Source: Isosphaeraceae bacterium EP7 (GTDB taxonomy: Bacteria; Planctomycetota; Planctomycetia; Isosphaerales; Isosphaeraceae). From it: a stretch of DNA of 64,000 bases. The translations under genes were made by a program, and so were the position numbers. The notes beneath the pieces were generated by a model that made no database searches, was not told where the DNA came from, and saw nothing but the letters and a program-made list of their open reading frames with translations. The stretch is taken from assembly GCA_038400315.1 (NCBI GenBank), contig CP151667.1, forward strand, positions 62,001-126,000. The letters are read 5' to 3'. Positions 28,763 through 38,421 of this stretch are shown here, piece by piece (the first letter of the stretch is position 1; each line of letters begins with the position of its first letter).

Positions 28763-29311
28763 ATGGATCGCGGCGTGGTGGTGACGTTCGACGACGACCG
28801 AGGCTTCGGCTTCATCCGATCCAGGGGGCTCGCCCAGGACATTTTCGTCCACGTGAGCGACATCCCGGGCCAGGCCCGCCTGAAGCCCGGCCAGCGGGTG
28901 ACCTTCGAGGTCGCGACGACCGATCGGGGTTTGCGGGCCGTCGGCGTCAGGCTTGGCCGGCTCGGGTTCTCGCCGACGGCCCTGGTCATGGTGGCCCTGG
29001 CCGTCGTGCTGGCCCTGGCCTGCGGCGGGCTGCGTTACCTGGGGATCCCCTGGCTCTGGACCTGGCCGCTGGCGATCAACCCGCTCTGCTTCGCCGCGTT
29101 CGCCCACGACAAGCGCCGGGCCGTGGCCGGCGGCCGGCGGGTGCCCGAGGTCGTCCTGCACGGCTTCAGCCTGGCCGGGGGCTCGCCTGCGGCCATCCTG
29201 GCGATCGTTTCCCTGCACCACAAGAACCGCAAGCCCTCGTTCCTTATCCCGCTGGCCCTGATCGTCGCGGCCCAGCTCGCGCTGCTCGCCGTCTGGTGGC
29301 GCGGGGCTTGA
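28763..29311 (+). CDS. Cold-shock domain fused to DUF1294 membrane domain
   Basis: 182 residues. Residues 1-62 form a cold-shock OB fold with both RNA-binding motifs: DDRGFGFIRS (RNP1) and DIFVHVSDI (RNP2). Residues 70-182 hold about four transmembrane helices with the DUF1294 signature NPLCFAAFAHDKRRA, VPEVVLHGFSLAGGSPAAIL and LHHKNRKPSF. This CSD-DUF1294 fusion is known in bacteria but its role is unknown; tethering RNA to the membrane is a reasonable guess. The gene diverges from the MFS gene and precedes the short dnaA. The ATG follows GAGGCAGAGGAC. Confidence 0.88.
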   Translation: MDRGVVVTFDDDRGFGFIRSRGLAQDIFVHVSDIPGQARLKPGQRVTFEVATTDRGLRAVGVRLGRLGFSPTALVMVALAVVLALACGGLRYLGIPWLWTWPLAINPLCFAAFAHDKRRAVAGGRRVPEVVLHGFSLAGGSPAAILAIVSLHHKNRKPSFLIPLALIVAAQLALLAVWWRGA

Positions 29312-29366
29312 AGCCTCGATTGCCCTTCGCGCGCACGACAGGCCGTGCTAAGCCTCGCGGCCTTGA

Positions 29367-30431
29367 ATGAATCGAAGGGATGGGGCCCTGGCTTCGATGC
29401 TTGCCGAGATGCCGAGGGAACCCTGGGACGGATTCGTGGCCGGGCCCGAGAATGCCCTGGCGCACGCCGGCGTTCTGGCCCTGGCCCGCGGCGAGGTCCA
29501 GGGAATCTCCCCGCTGGTCATCCACGGGCCGGCCGGGGTCGGCAAGTCGACGCTGCTCGAGGCCCTGGTCGGCGAGCGGCTGAGGCGCCGGCCCGAGTCG
29601 GCCGTGGCCTACCTGACGGGCGAGTCGTTCGCCGCCGCCTGCGCCCAGGCCAACGCGCGGGCCGAGGGCGAGGGCTGGGCCGAGCTGCGGGCCAGGTTCC
29701 GCAACGTCGACCTGCTCGTCCTGGACGACCTGCACGCCCTGGCCCGCGTCCCGCTCGCCTTCGACGAGTTGGTGCCGACGCTCGACGCCCTGGATGAGGC
29801 CGGCGCCGGCGTGGCCGTGGCGGCCCGTTCGGGGCCCGGTGGCTGGGACGACTGGCCGGCCAAGCTCGTCAGCCGCCTGTCCGCCGGCCTCTCGGTGCGG
29901 GTCGACCCCCCCGGCCCCGAATCCCGCCGCCGCTACCTGATGGACCGGGCCCGCGCCCGCAAGCTGAGCCTGGCGGCCGAGGCCGTCGACAGCCTGTCCG
30001 AGCAGGCCGACGGCTACCGGACCCTCGACGGCTGGCTGGCCAAGATGGCCCTCGCCTCACGCCTGGAACGCCGCCCGCTGGACCGGGCCCTGGCCGACCC
30101 CCTGCTGGCCGAGGACGCCCCGGCGCCCGCCGTCGACATCGACCGGATCGCCCGCGACGTGGCCGCCCGTTTCGGTGTCAGGGCACACGAGCTGCGGGCC
30201 GTCACCCGCAGGCGTACGGTCGTCGAGCCCAGGCACCTGGCCATCGGCCTGGCCCGCGAACTGACGGGCCTGAGCTTCGCCGCCATCGGGGCCTACTTCG
30301 GCGGCCGTGACGCGGCGACCGTCCGCCACGCCTGCAAGATGGCCTCCGACCGCCTCTCCGCCGATCCCTCCCTGTCCGCCGCCGCCTCCGCCCTCCGCCA
30401 GCAGTGGAGCCGCACCGACGAGGCCCCCTGA
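29367..30431 (+). CDS. dnaA: Short DnaA-like replication initiator (AAA+ plus DnaA domain IV)
   Basis: 354 residues versus about 450 for typical DnaA; domains I and II are missing. The AAA+ core has Walker A GPAGVGKST (54-62) and Walker B LLVLDDLHAL (D120, D121), a sensor-like VAVAARS and the SRLSAGLSVRV arm. The C-terminal domain IV keeps the helix-turn-helix shape (VVEPRHLAIGLARELTGLSF, AAIGAYFGGRDAATVRHACK), but the signature DHxTV reads DAATV, with the box-contacting His replaced by Ala. Hda lacks domain IV, so DnaA is the better name. An alternative start is Met11 at 29397; neither has a strong ribosome-binding site. It lies 20 kb from dnaN. Whether this is the only initiator cannot be seen here. 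Confidence 0.82.
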   Translation: MNRRDGALASMLAEMPREPWDGFVAGPENALAHAGVLALARGEVQGISPLVIHGPAGVGKSTLLEALVGERLRRRPESAVAYLTGESFAAACAQANARAEGEGWAELRARFRNVDLLVLDDLHALARVPLAFDELVPTLDALDEAGAGVAVAARSGPGGWDDWPAKLVSRLSAGLSVRVDPPGPESRRRYLMDRARARKLSLAAEAVDSLSEQADGYRTLDGWLAKMALASRLERRPLDRALADPLLAEDAPAPAVDIDRIARDVAARFGVRAHELRAVTRRRTVVEPRHLAIGLARELTGLSFAAIGAYFGGRDAATVRHACKMASDRLSADPSLSAAASALRQQWSRTDEAP

Positions 30432-30455
30432 TGGGCCCCGAACGGCCGCCAACCC

Positions 30456-31160
30456 TCAGGCATCAGGGTCGACGCCCAACGCCCGCAGCTTCTCCCTGAG
30501 CTGAGCATTCCGCAACTCGGCGACCTCCAAGTCCCGCATGGCGGCATCGGCTTGCCGGACTGCGGCATCGGCCTGTCTGCACAGTTCGTCGAATGAGAGG
30601 AATCGCCGACCATCGGGGCGGTGGATGACCAACTCGCCGCCCTCGAGGTTGAACCGGATGCCCAGCCGGGGGCTGATCCAGCCGTCGCACTCGGGGATCG
30701 CTTGGTAGGGCTCGTCGAGACCCTCTCGCAGCCAACCATTGAGGCGATGCGGGTGGACGTTCGGGTCGAAGACGTAGTATTCCAAGACCCCGTATTTCCG
30801 GTAGAACTCGATCTTCAGGGCCATCTCGCGAGGTCGATTGCTGTGCGAAAGCACCTCGAAGACGACCTGGGGGGCCAATCCCCCTTCTTCCCACTGCTTG
30901 TAGGACGACCGGTGCCCGGCGGGCCGGCCGAAGGCCACCATGGTGTCGGGCGCGGTGCAGGTGCGGGGGTCACCTTCGACCGGATACCAGAGCAAGTCGC
31001 CGGCGACGAACACGTCGGGGTCATCGCGGAAGAGGTCGGCGATCCCCCCCTTGATGGTGACGATCCACTCATACTGCAACGTGTTCTCGGCCATCGGCTT
31101 ACCGTCGGAGTCCGGGTAGATAATCTGGCCGGTGGCGGTCGTGTGAGTCGACGTGCTCAT
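30456..31160 (-). CDS. Uma2-family (DUF820) putative restriction endonuclease-fold protein
   Basis: 234 residues. It has the PD-(D/E)xK-like Uma2 core: GDLLWYPVEG, TAPDTMVAFGRP with the first Asp, PQVVFEVLSHSNRPREMALK with the Glu and Lys region, FYRKYGVLEYYVFDPNV and the late ISPRLGIRFNLEGGELVIHR. A C-terminal coiled coil follows (AVRQADAAMRDLEVAELRNA then QLREKLRALG). Uma2 proteins are greatly expanded in cyanobacteria and planctomycetes; nuclease function is predicted from the fold but mostly unproven. The ATG at 31160 has a GGAGG stretch upstream. The gene converges on dnaA and diverges from gyrA. Confidence 0.85.
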   Translation of the reverse strand: MSTSTHTTATGQIIYPDSDGKPMAENTLQYEWIVTIKGGIADLFRDDPDVFVAGDLLWYPVEGDPRTCTAPDTMVAFGRPAGHRSSYKQWEEGGLAPQVVFEVLSHSNRPREMALKIEFYRKYGVLEYYVFDPNVHPHRLNGWLREGLDEPYQAIPECDGWISPRLGIRFNLEGGELVIHRPDGRRFLSFDELCRQADAAVRQADAAMRDLEVAELRNAQLREKLRALGVDPDA

Positions 31161-31433
31161 GGTCGTCCTGGGCCTCCGCGGCTTGAGGTTTCGGCGGGCC
31201 TCCGGCCTGAATTGTACGCGTGACCCGACACGGACGGAACTCGGGCCGGCGGCTCGCTCAACAAAGGGTTGCCAATTCATGACTTGCGGCCGACGCCGCG
31301 GCGCACTCCGGCGTTGCCCGGCCGCGTCGTTTCGGGTACAATTGCACCCCATGAACCCGCCCCGATAGGCCGGCCTTTCTGACCGACGCCGGCCCCGGGG
31401 TGCGAGCCCGCCCGACTGCCGAGGGACCGACCC

Positions 31434-34118
31434 GTGAGCACCGCTGCGACGCCCCCCGCCGAGATGCCCGAGCCGATGGCGCTGGTCCCCCTGAACATCG
31501 AGGAAGAGCTCAAGGAGAGCTACCTCAACTATGCGATGTCGGTCATCATCAGCCGCGCCCTGCCCGACGTCCGCGACGGCCTGAAGCCCTCGCAGCGGCG
31601 CATCCTCGCGGCCATGCTCGACCTCGGCCTCACCCCCGGCGGCAGCACCAGCAAGTGCGCCGGCATCGTCGGCGAGACGATGAAGCGGTACCACCCGCAC
31701 GGCGACAACTCGATCTACCCCACCCTGGCCCGCCTGGCCCAGTGGTGGAACATGCGCCACCTGCTCGTCACCGGCCAGGGCAACTTCGGCTCGATCCACG
31801 GCCTGCCGCCGGCCGCCATGCGGTACACCGAGGCCAAGCTCAGCCCGGTCGCCGCCGAGATGCTCGAGGACATCCGCCTCGACACCGTCGACTTCCAGCC
31901 CAGCTACGACGAGAAGCACTCCGAGCCCCGCGTCCTGCCAGCCAAGTTCCCCAACCTGCTCGTCAACGGCTCGGGCGGCATCGCCGTCGGCATGGCCACC
32001 AGCATCCCGCCGCACAACCTCGGCGAGGTCTGCGACGCCGTCGTCGCCCTGATCGACCGGCCCGACATCGAGCTGGAAGACCTGCTCGAGCTGATCCCGG
32101 GCCCCGACTTCCCCACCGGCGCCACCATCTGCGGCCGCCACGGGATCCGCGAGGCCTACCGGACCGGCCGCGGCAAGATCTACCTCCGAGCCAAGTACAC
32201 GATCGAGGAGCAGAAGGACGGCCGGTCGCAGATCATCTTCAGCGAGATTCCATACCAGCTCACCAAGGAACCGCTGCTGAAGAAGCTGGCCGAGCTGGTC
32301 AACACCGGCCGGATCACGGGCGTGACCGACATCGTCGACGAGAGCGACCGCAAACAGCCGGTGCGCATCGTCGTCAAGATCAAGAAGGGGGAAGACCCCA
32401 ACGTCGCCCTCAACCAGCTCTTCCAGTACTCGCCGCTGCAGGACACCTTCAGCGTCATCATGCTGGCGCTGGTCGACGGCCGCCCGCGCACGCTGCCGCT
32501 GAAGGACTTCCTCCGGCTGTTCGTCGAGCACCGGATCAACGTCATCCGCCGCAGGACCCAGTTCCAGCTCCGCCAGGCCAAGTCGCGGGCGCACATCGTC
32601 GAAGGGCTGCTCATCGCCCTGGCCTACATCGACGAGATCATCCGCGTCATCCGCACGTCGGCCAACCCCACCGAGGCCCGCGCCCGCCTGATGGGCATGG
32701 AGGTCTCCGCCGAGATCCTCAGGCGCGCCTTATCCGACCCCGAGGCCAAGGCGGCCGCCAGCCTGACCCGGATGCAGGCCGACGCCATCCTCGCCATGAG
32801 GCTCCAGCAGCTCACCGGCCTGGAGCTGGACAAGCTCGGCAGGGAATACGTCGACCTCCGCACCGACATCGGCGAGTACGAGCGGATCCTCGGCGACGAG
32901 ATGGTCATCCTCGACCTCATCCGCGCCGACATGCGCGAGCTGAAGGCCAAATACGCCAACCCGCGCCGAAGCGAGCTGAGCCACGAGGAGCTGGGCGACT
33001 ACGACAAGGAAGCCCTGATCCGCGAGGAGTACATGATCGTCACCGTCACCCACGACGGCTACATCAAGCGGCTCCCGCCCAGCACCTATCGCGCCCAGCA
33101 CCGCGGCGGCCGCGGCATCGCCGCCACCAGCAATCGCGACGGCGACTTCCTCGAGCATATGTTCGTGGCGCTGACGCATGACTATCTCATGTTCTTCACC
33201 GACAAGGGCAAGGTCTACTGGCTGAAGGTCTACGACATCCCCCAGGTCGGCCGGACCTCCGGCGGCCGGGCCATCGTCAACCTGCTCCAGCTCACCGAGA
33301 ACGAGAAGATCACCGGCCTGATCCCCGTCCGCAAGTTCCACGACGATGAGCACCTCTTCATGGTCACCAGCAAGGGGACCGTGAAGAAGACCGAGCTGAC
33401 CGCCTTCAAGCGGCCCCTGGGTCGTGGGATCATCGCGCTCGGCCTCGACGAGGGCGACCAGCTCATCGGCGTGGCCCGCACCAAGGTCGGCGACCAGGTG
33501 ATCCTCTCGACCCGCGACGGGATGGCCATCCGGTTCGACGAGTCCGACGTTCGCAGCATGGGGCGTCCTGCTTACGGCGTCCGCGGAATCGCCCTGGAAG
33601 GGGACGACGAGGTCATCGGCATGGTCGTCGCCAACGGCCAGGATGACCCCGCCGGCCTGCTGACCGTCTGCGCCAACGGCTACGGCAAGCGGACCATGCT
33701 CACCGAGTACCGGTCGCAGCACCGGGGCGGCAAGGGCCTCATCGACATCAAGACCACCGACCGCAACGGCCCGGTCGTCGCCATCGTCAAGGCGGTCGAC
33801 GCCGACGAGGTGATGCTCACCACCTCCGGCGGCATCATCATCCGGACACGCGTGGCCGACACCAACATCATCGGCCGCAACACCCAGGGCGTCCGCCTCA
33901 TCCGCGTCGAGGAGGGGGACACCGTCCGCTCGCTGGCCAAGCTCCCCGAAGAAGAGCTGACCGCCGACGATGAGGACATCATCGACGCCGAGGCCGAGCT
34001 GCTCGACGACGACGCGCCGGGCGCCAAGCCGCCCCACATCATCGACGACGGCGTGGGCCAGGCCGAGGCCAGCGATCACATCGACGACCTCGACCACGAC
34101 GGCGAGCCCGACGCCTGA
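31434..34118 (+). CDS. gyrA: DNA gyrase subunit A
   Basis: 894 residues from a GTG at 31434, with GAGGGACC before it. N-terminal features are [20 protein letters not shown] then [31 protein letters not shown], and the active-site region [12 protein letters not shown] with the DNA-linking Tyr. The coiled coil and [11 protein letters not shown] follow. The C-terminal beta-pinwheel has blades such as [14 protein letters not shown] and the GyrA box in the form QHRGGKG; a similar QHRGGRG occurs earlier. The last about 60 residues are highly acidic ([20 protein letters not shown]), like regulatory tails of some GyrA. It forms the A2B2 gyrase with the GyrB encoded at 9950-12496. A terminator lies just downstream. 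Confidence 0.97.
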   Translation: MSTAATPPAEMPEPMALVPLNIEEELKESYLNYAMSVIISRALPDVRDGLKPSQRRILAAMLDLGLTPGGSTSKCAGIVGETMKRYHPHGDNSIYPTLARLAQWWNMRHLLVTGQGNFGSIHGLPPAAMRYTEAKLSPVAAEMLEDIRLDTVDFQPSYDEKHSEPRVLPAKFPNLLVNGSGGIAVGMATSIPPHNLGEVCDAVVALIDRPDIELEDLLELIPGPDFPTGATICGRHGIREAYRTGRGKIYLRAKYTIEEQKDGRSQIIFSEIPYQLTKEPLLKKLAELVNTGRITGVTDIVDESDRKQPVRIVVKIKKGEDPNVALNQLFQYSPLQDTFSVIMLALVDGRPRTLPLKDFLRLFVEHRINVIRRRTQFQLRQAKSRAHIVEGLLIALAYIDEIIRVIRTSANPTEARARLMGMEVSAEILRRALSDPEAKAAASLTRMQADAILAMRLQQLTGLELDKLGREYVDLRTDIGEYERILGDEMVILDLIRADMRELKAKYANPRRSELSHEELGDYDKEALIREEYMIVTVTHDGYIKRLPPSTYRAQHRGGRGIAATSNRDGDFLEHMFVALTHDYLMFFTDKGKVYWLKVYDIPQVGRTSGGRAIVNLLQLTENEKITGLIPVRKFHDDEHLFMVTSKGTVKKTELTAFKRPLGRGIIALGLDEGDQLIGVARTKVGDQVILSTRDGMAIRFDESDVRSMGRPAYGVRGIALEGDDEVIGMVVANGQDDPAGLLTVCANGYGKRTMLTEYRSQHRGGKGLIDIKTTDRNGPVVAIVKAVDADEVMLTTSGGIIIRTRVADTNIIGRNTQGVRLIRVEEGDTVRSLAKLPEEELTADDEDIIDAEAELLDDDAPGAKPPHIIDDGVGQAEASDHIDDLDHDGEPDA

Positions 34119-34139
34119 GCAGGACCGCACCCACCCCAA

Positions 34140-34174
34140 GGCCCCGCCATTTCCGGTTCTCGGATGGCGGGGCC
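34140..34174 (+). terminator. Terminator downstream of gyrA
   Basis: GGCCCCGCCAT (34140-34150) is the exact reverse complement of ATGGCGGGGCC (34164-34174), with a 13-nt loop. The stem is followed by GGGTTGCTTTGG, only weakly T-rich. It starts 21 bp after the gyrA stop codon. Confidence 0.75.
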
Positions 34175-34185
34175 GGGTTGCTTTG

Positions 34186-34210
34186 GTGAAGATCTTCTCG
34201 AAATCTTCAC
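34186..34210 (+). promoter_or_regulatory. Hairpin in the leader of the DUF1559 gene
   Basis: GTGAAGAT (34186-34193) pairs exactly with ATCTTCAC (34203-34210) around a 9-nt loop. It lies between the gyrA terminator and the DUF1559 start at 34383, so it may be part of that gene's untranslated leader or promoter. Function unknown. Confidence 0.25.
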
Positions 34211-34382
34211 GAGACGTGCTTGATCCATCCAAGATCAGTGCGACTATCATGATGTGCCGTGTTGTCCGTCGTCGATCCTCGACCGCCGCCGGCGACCCGA
34301 CCGGCCGAGGTTCCCCCCCCTCGACGCGACGCGTCGCCCGATCAGATCCCACCTTTCATCGCCGAACGAGGAGCCCCGAGCC

Positions 34383-35528
34383 ATGCCTGCCAGGCGCCTG
34401 CGCCCAGGATTCACCCTGATCGAATTGCTCGTCGTCATCAGCATCATCGCCGTCCTGATCGCCCTCCTCCTGCCCGCCGTTCAAAGTGCCCGCGAGGCGG
34501 CCAGGCGCATGCAGTGCACCAACAATCTCAAGCAGATCGGCCTGGCCATCGCCGGCTACGCCGACGTCAACGGCTGCACGCCGATGCACCAGTACCGCTA
34601 CACGCAGGAGCATAATTCCTCCAGCCCGCGCGGCTATTCGGGCACCAAGTCGTGGCTCTGCGGCCTGCTGCCGTACATGGAAAACTCCGTGATGGCCAAC
34701 TCCTTGAACTACTCCTACACCCCGGAGTGGGCCTACAGCGGTGCGGTGACCGGGCCCGACCCCACCTGCTCGACGGTGATCCGTGCGACCGTCTCGACCT
34801 TCCTGTGCCCGTCCGACGGCGTGGTCAACACCGGCTCGGGCGAGCCGTCCGTGATGTACCCATGCGGCAACTTCAATTATGTGGGCAACACCGGCCACCC
34901 GCGTAACGTCCTGATGCCGGGGGACAGCCCCAATGGCGGCAACGTCCCGCAGTTGACGGGCGTCATGTCGATGGACCGGATGTACCCCGAGCAGGGATCC
35001 TGCAAGAGCGCCGCATCGGCCGCCACCACCAACGTGACGGTGACCCTGGCCAGCATCACCGACGGCCTGTCCAACACGGCCGCGGTCAGCGAGTCGCTGG
35101 TCAACGACGGCACGGGCAAATCGAACGACCGCAGGCGGCTCCTGAATTACACCGACGCGGCACTCATCGAGCAGGCCGACGTGCCGGCCATCCTCGTCGT
35201 GCAGGACGGCCTGGCCAATGCCGTCAACTGGGAAGCCTGGAGCATCTTCAAAGGGCACACCTGGGCCTACACCGACGCCTGGCAGCGGCACGTCTACTCT
35301 CACCTGCTCCCGCCGAACGCAGCGCCCGTGACTACCTACTACACCGACACCTTCCGCTGCTCGGAAGGCGACAGCGGCATGAACCCGACCAGCAACCACC
35401 CCGGCGGCGTGAACCAGTCGATGATGGACGGCTCGGTCCGGTTCATCAAGAACTCGGTGAACCTGAACGCCTGGTGGGCCCTGGGCACCCGGAACAAGGG
35501 CGAGATCATCTCGGCCGACGCGCTCTGA
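34383..35528 (+). CDS. DUF1559 protein with prepilin-like leader and H-x9-DG tail
   Basis: 381 residues. The basic N-terminus [20 protein letters not shown] is a type IV prepilin-like leader: cleavage after G and methylation of F are expected, leaving a hydrophobic helix ([20 protein letters not shown]). The DUF1559 start [20 protein letters not shown] follows, with [22 protein letters not shown] and the C-terminal [17 protein letters not shown] (H-x9-DG motif), then [18 protein letters not shown]. Planctomycetes carry many such paralogues; they are thought to be envelope-anchored, pseudopilin-like proteins of unknown role. GAGGAGCCCC precedes the ATG. A lipoprotein gene follows 66 bp later and is probably co-transcribed. 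Confidence 0.92.
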   Translation: MPARRLRPGFTLIELLVVISIIAVLIALLLPAVQSAREAARRMQCTNNLKQIGLAIAGYADVNGCTPMHQYRYTQEHNSSSPRGYSGTKSWLCGLLPYMENSVMANSLNYSYTPEWAYSGAVTGPDPTCSTVIRATVSTFLCPSDGVVNTGSGEPSVMYPCGNFNYVGNTGHPRNVLMPGDSPNGGNVPQLTGVMSMDRMYPEQGSCKSAASAATTNVTVTLASITDGLSNTAAVSESLVNDGTGKSNDRRRLLNYTDAALIEQADVPAILVVQDGLANAVNWEAWSIFKGHTWAYTDAWQRHVYSHLLPPNAAPVTTYYTDTFRCSEGDSGMNPTSNHPGGVNQSMMDGSVRFIKNSVNLNAWWALGTRNKGEIISADAL

Positions 35529-35594
35529 TCCCTCTGTCCGTCCAGCGACCCGTCCCCCTGCCCCGTACCATTCCTTCGGAGACGCAGAGCAGCC

Positions 35595-36065
35595 ATGCGC
35601 GACGCGACCAGGCAGTTGAAGCGGATTTCGTGCGTCGCGGCGGCCGCCCTGGCGCTCGCCTGGTCCGGGTGCGGCGGGGGGGCGGCCGACTTCGCCCCCG
35701 AGACGAAGTACACCCCCGAGACCATCGCGCAGGAGCTGGTCTTCCGCTATCGTGCGTTGGGCGAGGGCGACCAGAAGCTCACGGCCGCCGCGGGGCGAGG
35801 CAAGAACTCCAGGGCCCGGTCCAAGGAGCGAAACGCCGAGAAGGTCCAGGCCAAGTCGAAGGAGGCGACCAAGGCCGCCCCGGTCCGCACGGCCGACTCC
35901 CTGCTCGATGAGATCGCCAGCAAGGTCCGCTCGCTGCCCGACGCCCCCGCGGCCGACTCCTTCAAGAAGGTGGCCGCCGCCGTCCGAGCCGACACGACCC
36001 TCACGCCCGCCGGCCGGGACAACCTCGCCGGCCGCCTCGACGAGCTCGCCGCCGAGTCTCGATGA
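35595..36065 (+). CDS. Putative lipoprotein co-transcribed with a DUF1559 gene
   Basis: 156 residues. The leader MRDATRQLKRISCVAAAALA then LAWSGCGGG has a lipobox-like end with Cys26 as the likely lipidated residue. The mature part is charged and helical: TPETIAQELVFRYRALGEGD, a Lys/Arg-rich stretch (GKNSRARSKERNAEKVQAKS) and LLDEIASKVRSL, LAGRLDELAAES. No enzymatic motif is seen. Small lipoproteins directly after DUF1559 genes recur in planctomycetes, which suggests a partner role at the inner or outer membrane; this is inference from gene order. It converges on the Uma2 gene. Confidence 0.72.
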   Translation: MRDATRQLKRISCVAAAALALAWSGCGGGAADFAPETKYTPETIAQELVFRYRALGEGDQKLTAAAGRGKNSRARSKERNAEKVQAKSKEATKAAPVRTADSLLDEIASKVRSLPDAPAADSFKKVAAAVRADTTLTPAGRDNLAGRLDELAAESR

Positions 36066-36081
36066 AGCGCGGGCCGTCGAT

Positions 36082-36699
36082 TCAACTTTCGCGGTCGGTC
36101 CAGCGGTCGCTCTCGGCGAGCAGCTTTGCCAGGATCAGCTCGAAGCCGGGCAGGAGCGGGGTCCGGTAAGTTTCCGGCTCCGCCACCACCTTCTCCTCGC
36201 CGGCGAGGAAGACGGTCATGGTCCGGCGATAGCGATCGATCACCCAGTATTCGCGCACCCCTGCGGCCAGGTACTCGACCCGCTTCTCGACATAATCCCG
36301 CTGACGGTTGCGTCGTCCGCGCGAGACGATCTCGACAGCGATGGTCGGGATGTCGTTCAAGGGGTCGGGCATCCGGCCCAGGCCGGCCCAGATCGCCCGG
36401 TCGGCTCGCCTCCGGTTCCGGCCGGACCGGATCGTGTGTTCGGGCAGGGTGGCGTCGAGTGCCGACCCTTGCGGGTGCTGCCACTGATAGAGGTTGAGGA
36501 TCGTGCCCAGGAAATCTGTCGAACCGCGTTCCATGGGCGACGGCGATGGCGACACGATCAGGACTCCGCCGATCAGCTCGTAAGCGTAGAACTCGTCCCA
36601 GTCCTCGGCCGAGTCGAATTCCTCGGGCGTCATGAGCGTGCCGGCCAGGTCGAGCGAGATCGGCTCGATCTCGGTCTCTTGCAGGGTCGTCACATTCAT
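36082..36699 (-). CDS. Uma2-family (DUF820) putative restriction endonuclease-fold protein
   Basis: 205 residues, a second Uma2 gene 5 kb from the first and quite different in sequence. The start MNVTTLQETEIEPISLDLAG leads to TPEEFDSAEDW, YELIGGVLIVSPSPSPMERG (the typical opening ELIDGxLxVSPxPxxxH, here without the final His), RRADRAIWAG with the first Asp, and IPTIAVEIVSRGRRNRQRDY then VEKRVEYLAAGVREYWVIDR with the Glu and Lys positions of the PD-(D/E)xK core. TVFLAGEEKVV and TPLLPGFELILAKLL are typical late elements. GGGGGAC precedes the ATG at 36699. Biological role unknown. Confidence 0.85.
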   Translation of the reverse strand: MNVTTLQETEIEPISLDLAGTLMTPEEFDSAEDWDEFYAYELIGGVLIVSPSPSPMERGSTDFLGTILNLYQWQHPQGSALDATLPEHTIRSGRNRRRADRAIWAGLGRMPDPLNDIPTIAVEIVSRGRRNRQRDYVEKRVEYLAAGVREYWVIDRYRRTMTVFLAGEEKVVAEPETYRTPLLPGFELILAKLLAESDRWTDRES

Positions 36700-36882
36700 C
36701 GATAGTCCCCCGAAAAGTCTGCCTGCCTCATCCCATCGTCGCCGTGTGGCCTGCTGCTGGCAAGTCGGATCGGGGCAACGGGCCGGGCAGGATCGCTTGC
36801 CGCCGGCTTGTGTGGTGGTTAGCCTTGGACGCTTCCTCTCCGGGGCGTCGGTCTTTCCTCGATCTTGGGTTGATGTAACAGC

Positions 36883-37887
36883 ATGAAACGGCTCCTCGTC
36901 ACCGGCGGCTGCGGGTTCATCGGCTCGAACTTCGTCAGGTACGAGCTGGCGACATACCCCGAGGTCGAGGTCACCAACCTCGACGCCCTGACCTACGCCG
37001 GCAACCCCGACAACCTGGCCGACCTTCCGGCCGAGCACGCGGGCCGCTACCAGTTCGCCAAGGGCGACATCGCCGACCGCGCATTCATCGCCGGCCTGCT
37101 GGAGTCGGGCAAGTTCGACGCGGTCGTGCATTTCGCCGCCGAGAGCCACGTCGACCGCTCGATCACCGACGCCACCCCGTTCCTGCGCACCAACGTGCTG
37201 GGGACGCAGGTCCTGCTCGACGCGGCCCGTCTCGCGGGCGTCTCGCGGTTCGTGCATGTCTCCACCGACGAGGTCTACGGCACCCTCGGCCCGGATGACC
37301 CGGCCTTCACCGAACAGACTCCGCTGGCCCCCAACAGCCCGTATGCCGCCAGCAAGGCGGGGTCCGACCTGTTGGTCCGGGCCGCCTTCCACACCCACGG
37401 GATGAACGTCGTCACCACCCGTTGCAGCAACAACTACGGGCCCTACCAGTTCCCCGAGAAGCTGATCCCCCTGTTCATCACCAACGCCTTCGACGACAAG
37501 TCCCTGCCCGTCTACGGCGACGGTCGCCAGGTGCGCGACTGGATCCACGTGAGCGACCACTGCCGGGGGGTCGACGCCGCCCTGCGCAACGGCAAGGCCG
37601 GCGAGGTCTACAACTTCGGCGGCCGCTGCGAGCAGTTCAACATCGACGTGACCCGCCTGGTTCTGGCCCACACCGGCAAGACCGAGAGCCTCATCCGCTA
37701 CGTCACCGACCGGCTGGGCCACGACCGTCGCTACGCGGTCGACTGCAACTACGCCGAGCGCACCCTGGGCTGGACCCCCCTGGTCAAGTTCGAGCAGGGG
37801 CTGGCCGACACCGTCGCCTGGTACCGCGATCATGCCGACTGGGTGGACCGCGTCCGCTCGGGCGCCTACCGGGGCGAATCGGCCTGA
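36883..37887 (+). CDS. rfbB: dTDP-glucose 4,6-dehydratase
   Basis: 334 residues, the usual size. The Rossmann NAD site is TGGCGFIGSNFVRYE (7-21). The active site has the catalytic triplet T128-D129-E130 (STDEVYG) and the Tyr/Lys pair Y154/K158 (YAASKAG). TRCSNNYGPYQFPEKLIPLF, then GDGRQVRDWIHVSDHC and YNFGGRCEQFNIDV, are characteristic of RmlB/RfbB. The enzyme converts dTDP-glucose to dTDP-4-keto-6-deoxyglucose in the L-rhamnose and related deoxysugar pathways. rfbA, rfbC and rfbD are not adjacent. The ATG has no good ribosome-binding site upstream. A frameshifted DUF6157 gene and a second SDR-type sugar enzyme follow. Confidence 0.93.
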   Translation: MKRLLVTGGCGFIGSNFVRYELATYPEVEVTNLDALTYAGNPDNLADLPAEHAGRYQFAKGDIADRAFIAGLLESGKFDAVVHFAAESHVDRSITDATPFLRTNVLGTQVLLDAARLAGVSRFVHVSTDEVYGTLGPDDPAFTEQTPLAPNSPYAASKAGSDLLVRAAFHTHGMNVVTTRCSNNYGPYQFPEKLIPLFITNAFDDKSLPVYGDGRQVRDWIHVSDHCRGVDAALRNGKAGEVYNFGGRCEQFNIDVTRLVLAHTGKTESLIRYVTDRLGHDRRYAVDCNYAERTLGWTPLVKFEQGLADTVAWYRDHADWVDRVRSGAYRGESA

Positions 37888-37911
37888 AATTAGCGGGAAG
37901 GATCGAGGCTC

Positions 37912-38315
37912 ATGGATGATCCCGAGACGTTCGTTCGAGTCGCCCCCGACTGCCCCGTCGACCGCGCCGTCGTGCCGGTCGTGCGGGGCGACCGCAAGCC
38001 GATTCACGTCCTTCAATATGAGCTGCTGACGGAGAGCCCCTACACCCTCTCGCACGAGGACCTCATTTACGAGGTCCACGTTCGCCACAAGGGGGTTCCC
38101 CCCGGCGATGCAACCCGGGCCGAGCTGCTGTCGAAGTCTCACCCTTGCCTGCGTGCCTCGGCCTTGCCCAAGAAATGAAATACGGCTGGGGGGTGCATTA
38201 CGACGCGTTCGGTAAGATCGCGCTTTATGCCGTGGAGTCGGACGAATATCGCCGGCTGAGCGGGCCAGACGCGGGGACGAAGGTGGTCCAGGCCATGCGC
38301 AACCGCCGGGTCTGA
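37912..38315 (+). pseudogene. DUF6157-family gene split by a 5-bp tandem duplication
   Basis: The first frame (37912-38178, 88 residues) reads MDDPETFVRVAPDCPVDRAV, VPVVRGDRKPIHVLQYELLT and SHPCLRASALPKK and then stops. The continuation KYGWGVHYDAFGKIALYAVE then SDEYRRL and VVQAMRNRR is in the -1 frame, starting at an ATG at 38175 (ATGA overlap) and ending at 38315. Together they make one complete DUF6157-type protein (FIEVAEDCP... QYE... PCLRASPLxKRYGWGIH...). At the break the sequence is AAGAAATGAAATACGGC: GAAAT is duplicated at 38172-38181, and removing one copy restores PKKYGWG in frame. It may be a true mutation, an assembly error, or two polypeptides made by coupled re-initiation. Confidence 0.85.
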
Positions 38316-38421
38316 ATCGCCCGTGTTCGCTTTCGGGCGGCGGCAGGCCGGTCCCGATGGTAGAGTTCCGGCATCAAGCAGGGCCGACGTCCGGGCCGGT
38401 TCTATCGAGGGGTCTCCGCCG

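Noticed and set aside
38170-38182. Programmed -1 ribosomal frameshift in the DUF6157 gene
   Set aside because: The site AAG AAA TGA does not allow cognate re-pairing after a -1 slip (AAA would pair on GAA), and the exact GAAAT duplication explains the break better.
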